From Stenotrophomonas maltophilia (GTDB taxonomy: Bacteria > Pseudomonadota > Gammaproteobacteria > Xanthomonadales > Xanthomonadaceae): a stretch of 64,000 nt of DNA. A program made the position numbers and the translations under genes. The first letter of the stretch is position 1. Each line of letters starts with the position of its first letter. The stretch lies in the NCBI RefSeq assembly GCF_004920835.1, contig NZ_QFHO01000001.1, positions 248,001 through 312,000 on the forward strand, written 5' to 3'. Of the stretch, positions 41,617-49,140 are shown piece by piece. Under the pieces are notes generated by a model. That model saw only the letters and a program-made list of their open reading frames with translations, made no database searches and was not told where the DNA came from.

Positions 41617-42055
41617 CCCCGGTGGAATGGCCAGGCGCGCCATTGTCGTGACATTCTGTAGCGCGCTATGCGCCTGCGGCCTAGTGATGGAAAGTTCGTT
41701 CGAGACCCTACAGGAGGCGCTTGACTCCGACATGGTGAACAAGGGGTGGATTCCCGGCTGGGTGCCCCACGAGGCGACCGACCTGCGCGAGGTGCACGAC
41801 CTCGACTCCAACACCAGCGCGCTGGCCTTCACCAAGCCCCCTGCGTTGCCGCTGCAGCTGCCTGCGGATTGCCAGGCGACCCCATTCGACAACAGTGATC
41901 CTGTTGCGTTCAATCGATACTGGTGGCCTGGCGACGCGACGCTCAGCGCGTCGTACCACGTCTTTCGCTGCACGCCCGAATCCGGAAAATCGGTCTTCGT
42001 CGCCATGAACAGGACCGGAGACCGCGTGCTTTTCTGGCGAACCTACGCGCGGTGA
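41609..42055 (+). CDS. Putative lipoprotein, unknown
   Basis: The 148-aa product has an N-terminal hydrophobic leader with a lipobox-like segment (TFCSALCACGLVM, Cys near residue 23). The mature part has an aromatic-rich region (NKGWIPGWVPHEATDLREVH) and two cysteines (ADCQATPFD and FRCTPESG) that could pair. I do not recognise the family. It overlaps the 64-aa gene upstream by 8 bp and is followed after 35 bp by an exported gene. Confidence 0.55.
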   Translation: MTSPGGMARRAIVVTFCSALCACGLVMESSFETLQEALDSDMVNKGWIPGWVPHEATDLREVHDLDSNTSALAFTKPPALPLQLPADCQATPFDNSDPVAFNRYWWPGDATLSASYHVFRCTPESGKSVFVAMNRTGDRVLFWRTYAR

Positions 42056-42090
42056 TGCGCCAGCGCCACCTCACTCTTCCTCAGGATCCT

Positions 42091-42621
42091 ATGATGCCCA
42101 ACGCACGTGCACGATTCGCCGCCCTCGCCCTTCTGCTCCCGGCGTGGCTGCCGGTCTACGCCGCGCAGAACGCCCGTGCAGACGTCAAGGCGATCGAGCA
42201 GGTGGTCGAATCATTCCGCACCTCGCTGATCAACAAGGACAAGCCGACCTACATGGGCCTGTTCTTCTCGGACAAGGCGGAAGACATCGGCTGGCAGGTC
42301 GTTTCCGAGGACGTGCGCCTGCAGGACATCCGCAAGACCAGACCCGATGCGATCAAGGCACGGCAGATTCCCGCCAACAACTTCATCGCGCTGATCGACG
42401 GGGCCGTTGCCTCGCCGAAACCGACGGAGGAGAAATTCTCCAACACGAAGATCGAGACCGATGGTGATGTGGCCTCGGTGTCGTTTGACTACAGTTTCCA
42501 CGACGATGGTGTGAAGACGAACTGGGGCAAGGAAATGTGGCAGCTGGTCCGCACCGAGCGGGGTTGGAAGATCTTCTCGGTGATCTACTCGATGCGCGAT
42601 TCACGCAGCCCGGCCGAATGA
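42091..42621 (+). CDS. Exported SnoaL/NTF2-like protein
   Basis: The 176-aa product has a signal peptide (RFAALALLLPAWLPVYA). A cystatin/NTF2-like fold follows: DVKAIEQVVESFRTSLINKD, then a strand-rich half (VASVSFDYSFHDDG, WQLVRTERGWKIFSVIYS). The last strand is typical of DUF4440/SnoaL proteins. The role is unknown. Two adjacent ATG codons could start it (42091 or 42094), both after AGGAT. Its stop overlaps the next gene by 4 bp. Confidence 0.7.
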   Translation: MMPNARARFAALALLLPAWLPVYAAQNARADVKAIEQVVESFRTSLINKDKPTYMGLFFSDKAEDIGWQVVSEDVRLQDIRKTRPDAIKARQIPANNFIALIDGAVASPKPTEEKFSNTKIETDGDVASVSFDYSFHDDGVKTNWGKEMWQLVRTERGWKIFSVIYSMRDSRSPAE

Positions 42622-43298
42622 GTGATCTGGCAGACTTGTGCACACCGTCCGTCCACGCCAGCCAGACCCCGATGACCCGGATTGCCGACCTCAACGCCGA
42701 CCAGCTCGCCCACCACGCGCTCAACATCTTCATCGCCCAAGGCCGCCATGTGGAAGGCGCCCGCGTGATCTACCGGGCGTTGCAGCTGGATCCAGACCAT
42801 TCCGGCGCCCTGCGCTGCCTGACCGATTTCCTGGCCCACGAGGGCACCGAACCGTTCGCAGCGGCCACGCTGGAGCACGCTCTGTCCGGCGCGGTCGCGC
42901 TGAATGACGATGCGCGCCGGATGCTGGATGACCTGCGTTTCCTCGACATCTGGTCCTGGGGATTCTCACGGCACGTCTCCGGCGAAGCCAACCTCAACGG
43001 CGATGCCTTCCAGCTGCGCGAGGACTTCGTCTTCGATGGGCCGGCCTATGCGGCCTTCCTCAACACGGTCACCGAGCCGGCCGGATCGCTGCAGGGTGCC
43101 TACCAGGCGGCCGTCCGCATCTGCGGGCTGATGTCCGGCCTGCTGCGCCATGCGGAGAAGGACAATCCGGCATTCGATGACGTGCTGCGATCCTCCGCCT
43201 TCGTCGAGACCGAGGCGTACCCGGCATGGCTGGCCTCGCCGACCGACGATCTGGATGCGCTTGATCAGGCCATCCAGGCGCAGCGCCAGGGCGGTTGA
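42618..43298 (+). CDS. TPR-like protein of unknown function
   Basis: The 226-aa cytoplasmic product has at least one tetratricopeptide-like helical pair (LNIFIAQGRHVEGARVIYRA, then DPDHSGALRCLTDFLAHEG). Its C-terminal half is helical and acidic with no known motif. It overlaps the exported NTF2-like gene upstream by 4 bp. TPR proteins usually scaffold protein contacts; no partner is obvious here. About 80 bp separate it from dgkA. Confidence 0.6.
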   Translation: MSDLADLCTPSVHASQTPMTRIADLNADQLAHHALNIFIAQGRHVEGARVIYRALQLDPDHSGALRCLTDFLAHEGTEPFAAATLEHALSGAVALNDDARRMLDDLRFLDIWSWGFSRHVSGEANLNGDAFQLREDFVFDGPAYAAFLNTVTEPAGSLQGAYQAAVRICGLMSGLLRHAEKDNPAFDDVLRSSAFVETEAYPAWLASPTDDLDALDQAIQAQRQGG

Positions 43299-43380
43299 AG
43301 GAAAATCCAACGGGCGTCCGACGCTTTCCCGACGCGCGCCTGCACATGCTGCCAAGAGATCACTTCATGGCAGGACCGGC

Positions 43381-43773
43381 ATGCAGCCACCTCCCCCCAA
43401 GAACAGCGGCAAATATCCGCATGGCAAGACCGGCCTGCGCCGCATCTTCCACACGCTGCTCCATTCGCGCGACGGCTTCATCGCTACCTTCCGTGGCGAA
43501 GCGGCCTTCCGGCAGCTATTGCTGCTGCACGCACTACTGATGACAGCGGCCTTCGTGCTGGACATCAGCACGATCGAACGGGCCGTGGTGCTGGCCGTCT
43601 GCTTCATCAGCCTGCTGGTGGAACTGCTCAACTCGGCCATCGAAGCGGTGGTCGACCGCATCTCGCTGGAGCACCACCCGCTTTCCAAGAACGCCAAGGA
43701 CATGGGCAGCGCCGCCCAGACCACCGCGCTGCTGATGGTCGGCACGGTGTGGGGCGTGATCCTGCTGGGCTAG
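43381..43773 (+). CDS. dgkA: Diacylglycerol kinase DgkA
   Basis: This 130-aa inner-membrane enzyme phosphorylates diacylglycerol to phosphatidate, recycling lipid from membrane-derived glycan synthesis. It has three membrane helices and the catalytic signature ELLNSAIEAVVDRISLE followed by KNAKDMGSAAQ. The N-terminal amphipathic part has the conserved EAAFRQ (FRGEAAFRQLLLLH). Length matches E. coli DgkA. The ATG at 43381 begins the family region; upstream in-frame sequence belongs to the preceding gene. Confidence 0.95.
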   Translation: MQPPPPKNSGKYPHGKTGLRRIFHTLLHSRDGFIATFRGEAAFRQLLLLHALLMTAAFVLDISTIERAVVLAVCFISLLVELLNSAIEAVVDRISLEHHPLSKNAKDMGSAAQTTALLMVGTVWGVILLG

Positions 43774-43813
43774 CCCCCGCCCAACCCGCCGGGTATGACC
43801 CTGCGCTGATGCG

Positions 43814-44734
43814 TTACTGCGCCGCCAGGGCGAAATCCAGACCCGCGCACACCGCCGCCACCTGGGCGTCGTTGCATTCCTGCGGGTTGGTGCGCGGGCT
43901 GTCCGGGTAGACCTCGGTGGTGGTGGCAAAGCGTGCATCGGTGAAACCGGCGCAGGCGCCGATCGAGCGCGATTCGCCCCAGACCACGCCCGGCGACTGC
44001 AGCGGCAGGCCAACCAGGTTGCCTTCGGCGTCGGCCGGGGCGATGTGGGTAACCGGGGCGACGGCAGCGATCAGCGCCTTCTGGAACTCGGCCTGCGGAT
44101 CTTCGCTGTTGCCGATCACATAGAAGCCATCCGGAATGGTGTCGCGCTCGAACGGCTTGCCGTCGCGGGCACAGCGCGCCGGATCGAACTCGTGCAGGTC
44201 GCTGTCGGTGGTCTCGTGCAGGTCCAGGTGCACCAGCAGGTTCGGCTTGCGCTCGGCCACCCAGCGCATCAGCGCGGCGGCTTCCTCGATCTGGCCGCCG
44301 TCACGGAAGCTGCGGTTCGGGTCGATGGCATCCGGGTTCCAGCGCTGGATGCGCTCGTAGCCCCACGGGCTGACGCACGGCGCCACGATCAGGTTCAGCC
44401 GGCCCAGGTAACGCTCGGCCTGCTGCTCCAGGAACTGCAGGGCGCCATGCACGCCGCTGGTCTCGTAGCCATGCACGCCGCCGGTGATCAGCGCGGTCGG
44501 CAGCGCCGGATTCCAGTTGTGGTTGACCACGGCGAACAGCGGGTAATGGTCCGGGGCGTAGTCGAGTTGGCCGTACTGGATCACGTCGAAGCTGTCGTCC
44601 AGGCGCTCAAGGGCGGCCACCACGTCGTCGTGGTAGCTGCGCTGACGCTGCTGGCGGGCCCGCCACTGTGCGCGTTCCGCGTCGCCCCAGGGCTGTCCGG
44701 GGGTGCCGATCGGGTAGAACTGCGCAACAGTCAT
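43814..44734 (-). CDS. M14-family zinc carboxypeptidase-like protein
   Basis: The 306-aa soluble product has the M14 zinc motif HGYETSG (HxxE, near residue 87), a catalytic-domain Asn-Arg region (DPNRSFRDGGQ) and a third zinc ligand in LLVHLDLHETTDSD. A Glu near the end (TTEVYPDS) may be the general base. No signal peptide is visible. Substrates of cytoplasmic M14 proteins include murein peptides and acylated amino acids; which applies here is unknown. The start at 44734 was chosen as the first ATG with sensible N-terminus. Confidence 0.8.
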   Translation of the reverse strand: MTVAQFYPIGTPGQPWGDAERAQWRARQQRQRSYHDDVVAALERLDDSFDVIQYGQLDYAPDHYPLFAVVNHNWNPALPTALITGGVHGYETSGVHGALQFLEQQAERYLGRLNLIVAPCVSPWGYERIQRWNPDAIDPNRSFRDGGQIEEAAALMRWVAERKPNLLVHLDLHETTDSDLHEFDPARCARDGKPFERDTIPDGFYVIGNSEDPQAEFQKALIAAVAPVTHIAPADAEGNLVGLPLQSPGVVWGESRSIGACAGFTDARFATTTEVYPDSPRTNPQECNDAQVAAVCAGLDFALAAQ

Positions 44735-44879
44735 TGGGTACTCCAAGGGTCGAACGGAATGGGTGCAGCCGGTCATTCTAAGCCTTGTCGCGCCTGCGGG
44801 TCCCCTCCCCCCGCCCCGCCTTCATCCAGGCCGGGTCATCTGGCTGTAAAATCAACGGTTTTTGGCCCCTCACCCCTTG

Positions 44880-45533
44880 ATGGCGAAAGCAGCGCAGCCG
44901 GTCCTGGGTGGACCGGAATTCCTCCGCCTGCTCGCCCGTCTCAGCGACGGCGCGATGCCGGCCAGCAGTCCCGCCCTGACCGATCGCCTCGGCCAGTGGG
45001 TGGACTGGAGCCGTGCCGTGGCCCTGTCCGGAGCGCTGGGCGGACGCCTGCCCGAGCCCGGCGAGGCCGCCGAAGCAGTCGAGGATGTACTGGCCGACTG
45101 CGCCCAGGCCCACGCCAGCCTGCTGACCTCGATCAGTGAGGATGCCGAGGCCGAGCGTCTGCTGGACCTGGCCGAAGCTGCCGCTGCGCCCAACTTTGCC
45201 TCGCTGCGCCAGCGCTACCGGGTGCTGCAGCAGGCAATCCAGACCGCCACCGGGGGCCTGCGTGGGCGCCTGCGCGACCAACTCGTGCAGGTTTCGCCTG
45301 AGCTGGCGCGGCTGGCCGAGGTCGATGCGGTGATGGAACAGACCCTCACCCCGCGCGAGCACAGCCTGCTGGCCACCGCGCCGGCGGTGCTCGGCGCCCG
45401 TTTTGAACGCGTGCACGGCCAGCCCGGCTGGCGCGCGGCCTTCCGCCATGACATGCGCACCCTGCTGCTTGCCGAGCTGCAGCTGCGCTTCCACCCGATC
45501 GAAGGGCTGCAAGACGCCCTGCGCTCCCACTGA
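44880..45533 (+). CDS. DUF3348 protein, first gene of a motor-like operon
   Basis: The 217-aa soluble protein opens GPEFLRLLARLSDGAM and has a helical middle (LRQRYRVLQQAIQTATGGLR) and a C-terminal block (GWRAAFRHDMRTLLLAELQL, RFHPIEGLQDAL). This matches DUF3348, a family of unknown function usually found beside the next gene. The ATG at 44880 is preferred to an upstream TTG. It ends 10 bp before the DUF802 gene. It may be a cytoplasmic regulator or effector of the ion-driven complex encoded downstream (inference). Confidence 0.8.
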   Translation: MAKAAQPVLGGPEFLRLLARLSDGAMPASSPALTDRLGQWVDWSRAVALSGALGGRLPEPGEAAEAVEDVLADCAQAHASLLTSISEDAEAERLLDLAEAAAAPNFASLRQRYRVLQQAIQTATGGLRGRLRDQLVQVSPELARLAEVDAVMEQTLTPREHSLLATAPAVLGARFERVHGQPGWRAAFRHDMRTLLLAELQLRFHPIEGLQDALRSH

Positions 45534-45543
45534 CCGGAACACC

Positions 45544-47808
45544 ATGTCCAGAACTGCTTTCCATGTCGTTGTTTTCCTTGTCGGCCTGCTGGCCGTGTGC
45601 TGGATCGGCATTGGCTACGTTTCGGTGCATCCGCTGGGTGCAGCGGTGGCGGCAATCATCGCGGCCTGCTACATCGCCGGTGGCGTGGAGCTGTACCGCT
45701 ACCGCCAGGCCAGCAACGGCCTGCGCAGCGCACTGAGTGACCTGTCCAGCGCGAAGGAAAGCCTTGCCCCCTGGCTGGAGCGCGTGCCGATGGGCCTGCG
45801 CAACGCCGTGCGCCTGCGCGTGGAAGGCGAGCGCACCGCCCTGCCCGCGCCGGTGCTGACCCCGTACCTGGTTGGCCTGCTGGTGCTGCTGGGCATGCTC
45901 GGCACTCTGCTGGGCATGATGGACACGCTGCGTGGCACCGGCCTGGCCCTGCAGAGCGCAACCGACATGGCCGCCATCCGCGGCTCGCTGGCGTCGCCGG
46001 TGCAGGGACTGGCGGTGGCATTCGGCACCTCTATCGCTGGTGTGGCCAGCTCGGCCATGCTCGGCCTTCTGGCCGCGCTGCTGCGCCGTGACCGCCTGCA
46101 GGCCGTACAGCAGCTGGATCGCGCCATTGCCGGCGACCTGCACCCGTACTCGCAGGCCTGGCAGCGCGCCGAATCGTTGCGCCTGCTGCAGGCACAGTCC
46201 GCCGCGCTGCCTGCGCTGGTCGACCGCCTGCAGGCGATGACCAGCACCTTTGAACAGCATAGTTCGGCCGCCAATGAGCGCCTGCTGGCCGGCCAGGCCG
46301 AGTTCCTGACCCAGAGCCAAGCGCTGCAGGAACGCCTGGCCATCTCGCTGCAGCAGTCGCTGCGCGAAGGTGCCGAAGCCAGTGCCGCCGCGATTGGTGG
46401 TGCGCTGCAGCCGATGGCCGAGACCACGCTGGCTGGCCTGGCGCACCATGGTGAAGCGCTGCACGCCCGTGTCGAACAGGCCGTGCAGCAGCAGTTGTCC
46501 GGACTGAGCGTCGGTTTCGAACGCAGCCGCGTGGCGACGGAAGCCAGCTGGGCCAAGGTAGTGAGCGAGCAGACCCAGGTACAACAGGCACTGGTGAGCG
46601 ATCTTCGCCAGCACCTGCAGGCCTTCAGCGACGGCCAAGGCACGCAGGCCGAAGCACTGGTCACGCGCATCGGCGAGCGCCTGCAGGCCGATGCCAACGG
46701 CAATGCCGAGGCCTGGCGCGCCGCCGCCGAACAGCAGCAGGCATTGAATACTGCGCTGGTCGAACGCCAGCAGCAGGCGTTGCTGGCCGCCAGCGAGCAT
46801 CTGGACGCGCGTGCGCAGGCGCTGCTGCAGGCACTTGAACAGCACCACAGCGCCAGCCAGTCGCTGCTGCAGGATCATGAAGAGCAGCGCTCGCAGCAGT
46901 GGCAGGCCGCGCAGGCCGCCGCTGCGACCGCGCACGCCGAACTGCAGGCCAGCCTGGACAGCCGCGAGCAGCAGCGCCAGGCGCGCTGGGACGCGGTCAG
47001 CGCCGAACTGCAGCAGGCCCACGCCGCGCTGCAGACCCAGCTACAGGCCGGCGACGAACAGCGCCTGCAGCGCTGGAGCGATGCCCTGCAGCACGTTTCC
47101 ACGGAGCTGGCCGAACGCCTGCAGGCCAACGGCGAACGCCTGGCCGCCCAGCAGCAGCAGGTCTGCGACACGCTGGCACAGACCGCGCAGCAGATTGGCG
47201 AGAACGGCCGTGCCCAGGCCAGCGCCACGCTGGCCGAAGTGTCCACCCTGCTGCAGACTGCGGCCGCTGCGCCGAAGGCTGCTGCCGACGTCATCACCGA
47301 GCTGCGCAGCACGCTCTCCGAGAGCCTGGTGCGCGACAACGCGATGCTGGAAGAGCGCGGCCGCCTGCTGGCCACCGTGCAGACCCTGCTGGATGCGATC
47401 AATCACGCCTCGCACGAGCAGCGCACCGCGGTGGACGCGCTGGTCGGCGGTTCGGCCGAGCTGCTGGAACGCGTCGGCAACCGTTTCACCGACCGTATCG
47501 CCGCCGAGACCGGCAAGCTGGATGGCATTGCCGCAGCACTCAGCGGCAGCGCGGGCGACGTTGGCCAGTTGGCCGGCACCTTCGGCGAAGCGGTCGCGCA
47601 GTTCGGCCGCGCCTCCACCGAGCTGTCCGGCCGCCTGGAACAGATCGGCGGCGCACTGGATGCCTCGCTGGCCCGCAGCGATGAGCAGCTGGCCTACTAC
47701 GTAGCGCAGGCGCGCGAGGTGGTCGACCTCAGCCTGCTGTCACAGAAGCAGGTGATGGAAGAACTGCAGCAGCTGGCCGCGCGCCGCGGCAAGGCCGGCA
47801 GCGCATGA
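45544..47808 (+). CDS. MotA/TolQ/ExbB-like channel protein with very long coiled-coil tail (DUF802)
   Basis: This 754-aa protein has four membrane helices at about 6-26, 30-50, 105-125 (LTPYLVGLLVLLGMLGTLLG) and 155-180 (GLAVAFGTSIAGVASSAMLG). The last two match the pore helices of MotA, TolQ and ExbB. Residues 185-754 form an almost unbroken helical, Gln/Ala/Glu-rich cytoplasmic tail with repeats such as ALLQALEQHHSASQSLLQDH. This is the architecture of ZorA of the Zorya defence system, but the gene belongs to DUF802. It starts 10 bp after DUF3348 and overlaps the OmpA-like gene by 4 bp, so the pair probably forms one ion-driven complex. Confidence 0.85.
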   Translation: MSRTAFHVVVFLVGLLAVCWIGIGYVSVHPLGAAVAAIIAACYIAGGVELYRYRQASNGLRSALSDLSSAKESLAPWLERVPMGLRNAVRLRVEGERTALPAPVLTPYLVGLLVLLGMLGTLLGMMDTLRGTGLALQSATDMAAIRGSLASPVQGLAVAFGTSIAGVASSAMLGLLAALLRRDRLQAVQQLDRAIAGDLHPYSQAWQRAESLRLLQAQSAALPALVDRLQAMTSTFEQHSSAANERLLAGQAEFLTQSQALQERLAISLQQSLREGAEASAAAIGGALQPMAETTLAGLAHHGEALHARVEQAVQQQLSGLSVGFERSRVATEASWAKVVSEQTQVQQALVSDLRQHLQAFSDGQGTQAEALVTRIGERLQADANGNAEAWRAAAEQQQALNTALVERQQQALLAASEHLDARAQALLQALEQHHSASQSLLQDHEEQRSQQWQAAQAAAATAHAELQASLDSREQQRQARWDAVSAELQQAHAALQTQLQAGDEQRLQRWSDALQHVSTELAERLQANGERLAAQQQQVCDTLAQTAQQIGENGRAQASATLAEVSTLLQTAAAAPKAAADVITELRSTLSESLVRDNAMLEERGRLLATVQTLLDAINHASHEQRTAVDALVGGSAELLERVGNRFTDRIAAETGKLDGIAAALSGSAGDVGQLAGTFGEAVAQFGRASTELSGRLEQIGGALDASLARSDEQLAYYVAQAREVVDLSLLSQKQVMEELQQLAARRGKAGSA

Positions 47809-48443
47809 GCGACGAGCTGGAGGTCGACGGCGGCTCACACGGCCCGATCTGGGCCGCCTTTGGCGACCTGATGTCGGTGCTGCTGGGCGCGTTCGTGCTG
47901 ATCCTGGTCGGTGTGGTCGCGGTGCAGCTGGAGCTGTCGCAGCGGCTGGACCAGGAAGTGAAGCAGCGCCAGGCCGAAGCCAAGCGCCTGCAGACCCTGG
48001 AACAGGCGCTGGCCGGCCCGTTGGCCGCCGGTCGCGTGACCCTGGTCGATGGCCGCATCGGCATCAGCGGCAGCGTGCTGTTCGCGCTGAACTCCGACCA
48101 GCTGCAGCCGGAAGGCCAGGAACTGCTGCGCAGCCTGGCCGCGCCGCTGGCGGCCTATCTCGGCACGCGCGAAGAGATCCTGATGGTCAGCGGTTTCACC
48201 GATGACGCACCGGTGCGGGAAGGCAACCGCCGCTTCGCCGACAACTGGGAGCTGTCGGCGCAGCGGTCGCTGACCGTGACCCGCACCCTGATCGCCGACG
48301 GCGTACCGGCCGACGCCGTATTCGCCGCTGCCTTCGGCAGCGAGCAACCGGTCAGCTCCAATGCCAGCGAAGATGGCCGCGCGCGCAACCGCCGCGTGGA
48401 AATCGCACCGATTCCCAAGCCCAAGGCCGCGGATGCCAAGTAA
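47805..48443 (+). CDS. MotB/OmpA-like peptidoglycan-binding partner
   Basis: The 212-aa product has a single membrane helix at about 16-40 (AAFGDLMSVLLGAFVLILV) with an Asp (residue 21) where MotB, ExbD and ZorB carry the ion-binding Asp. A short coiled coil follows (QRLDQEVKQRQAEAKRLQT). An OmpA domain covers about 80-205: SGFTDDAPVREGNRRFADNW, AQRSLTVTRTLI and EDGRARNRRVEI. It would anchor a stator to peptidoglycan. Overlaps with both neighbours (4 bp before, 11 bp after) support one complex. Confidence 0.9.
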   Translation: MSDELEVDGGSHGPIWAAFGDLMSVLLGAFVLILVGVVAVQLELSQRLDQEVKQRQAEAKRLQTLEQALAGPLAAGRVTLVDGRIGISGSVLFALNSDQLQPEGQELLRSLAAPLAAYLGTREEILMVSGFTDDAPVREGNRRFADNWELSAQRSLTVTRTLIADGVPADAVFAAAFGSEQPVSSNASEDGRARNRRVEIAPIPKPKAADAK

Positions 48444-48810
48444 GCCGCCAGCATTGGATGCGCTGCGCGCGCTGGTGCGCGATCTCGATGCGGAATCGCG
48501 TTCGCTGCCGCATTACCCGCAGGTGCCGATGCTGCAGCAGGTGCAGCGCGAGTGGTCGGAGCTGCGCAGCGAACTGCAGGTACGCCGTTCGCTGCGCACC
48601 GAGGCCCCGGCCGATGGCGGCCCGTTGAACTCGGCGGTGCTGGTGCAACGCATGCTGGACACGATGCAGTCGACCAGCCCCGGTTACCTGCGCCACTTCA
48701 TCGACTACGTGGACACCCTGTCCTGGCTGCAGGCGCTGCAGGATGGCGCCGCCAGCGGCGGTGATACTGCAAAGCCAAAGCGCACGCGCAAGCCGCGCAA
48801 CACGGGTTGA
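48433..48810 (+). CDS. DUF2894 protein, last gene of the motor-like operon
   Basis: The 125-aa soluble product opens PPALDALRALVRDLDAESRS and has a helical core (LQQVQREWSELRSELQVRRS, then SPGYLRHFIDYVDTLSWLQA) and a very basic tail (KPKRTRKPRNTG). This matches DUF2894, of unknown function, a recurrent neighbour of DUF802. The ATG at 48433 lies inside the OmpA-like gene, so the two are coupled. The basic tail could contact nucleic acid or the negatively charged tail of the motor (inference). Confidence 0.8.
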   Translation: MPSKPPALDALRALVRDLDAESRSLPHYPQVPMLQQVQREWSELRSELQVRRSLRTEAPADGGPLNSAVLVQRMLDTMQSTSPGYLRHFIDYVDTLSWLQALQDGAASGGDTAKPKRTRKPRNTG

Positions 48811-48869
48811 TCGCACATTGACGCCGACCTCATTCGGCGCTCCTGACCCGACAAACCTGACCTGCCCCG

Positions 48870-48957
48870 GTAGATGCCAACCTTGGTTGGCGCTCCTGCG
48901 ACAGAGCAGCGCAGCGTCTGTTCGACGCCGCGCATGCCAACCAAGGTTGGCATCTAC
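48870..48957. repeat. SMAG inverted dimer
   Basis: GTAGATGCCAACCTTGGTTGGC at 48870 and its inverted copy ending 48957 (GCCAACCAAGGTTGGCATCT, then AC) form a large stem. The core differs from the CCGGC-type repeats, so it is another SMAG subfamily. It follows the DUF2894 stop and may terminate that operon. The 330-bp gap up to the TonB receptor holds nothing else recognisable. Confidence 0.8.
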
Positions 48958-49140
48958 CAATGCATGCATCGGCATGCCACGCGCATAGCGGTGTCACCAG
49001 ACAGTCATCTGTCTAGCGCACCATTTTCACGTTGACCCACGGCATCCGCAGCGCCCGCGGTCGCATCAGCTGTCCCTCCTTTCGAACTCCATGAGCTCCG
49101 CGCCCATGCGGTGGCTCGTGCCTGCCTGAGTGTCCGTAAC

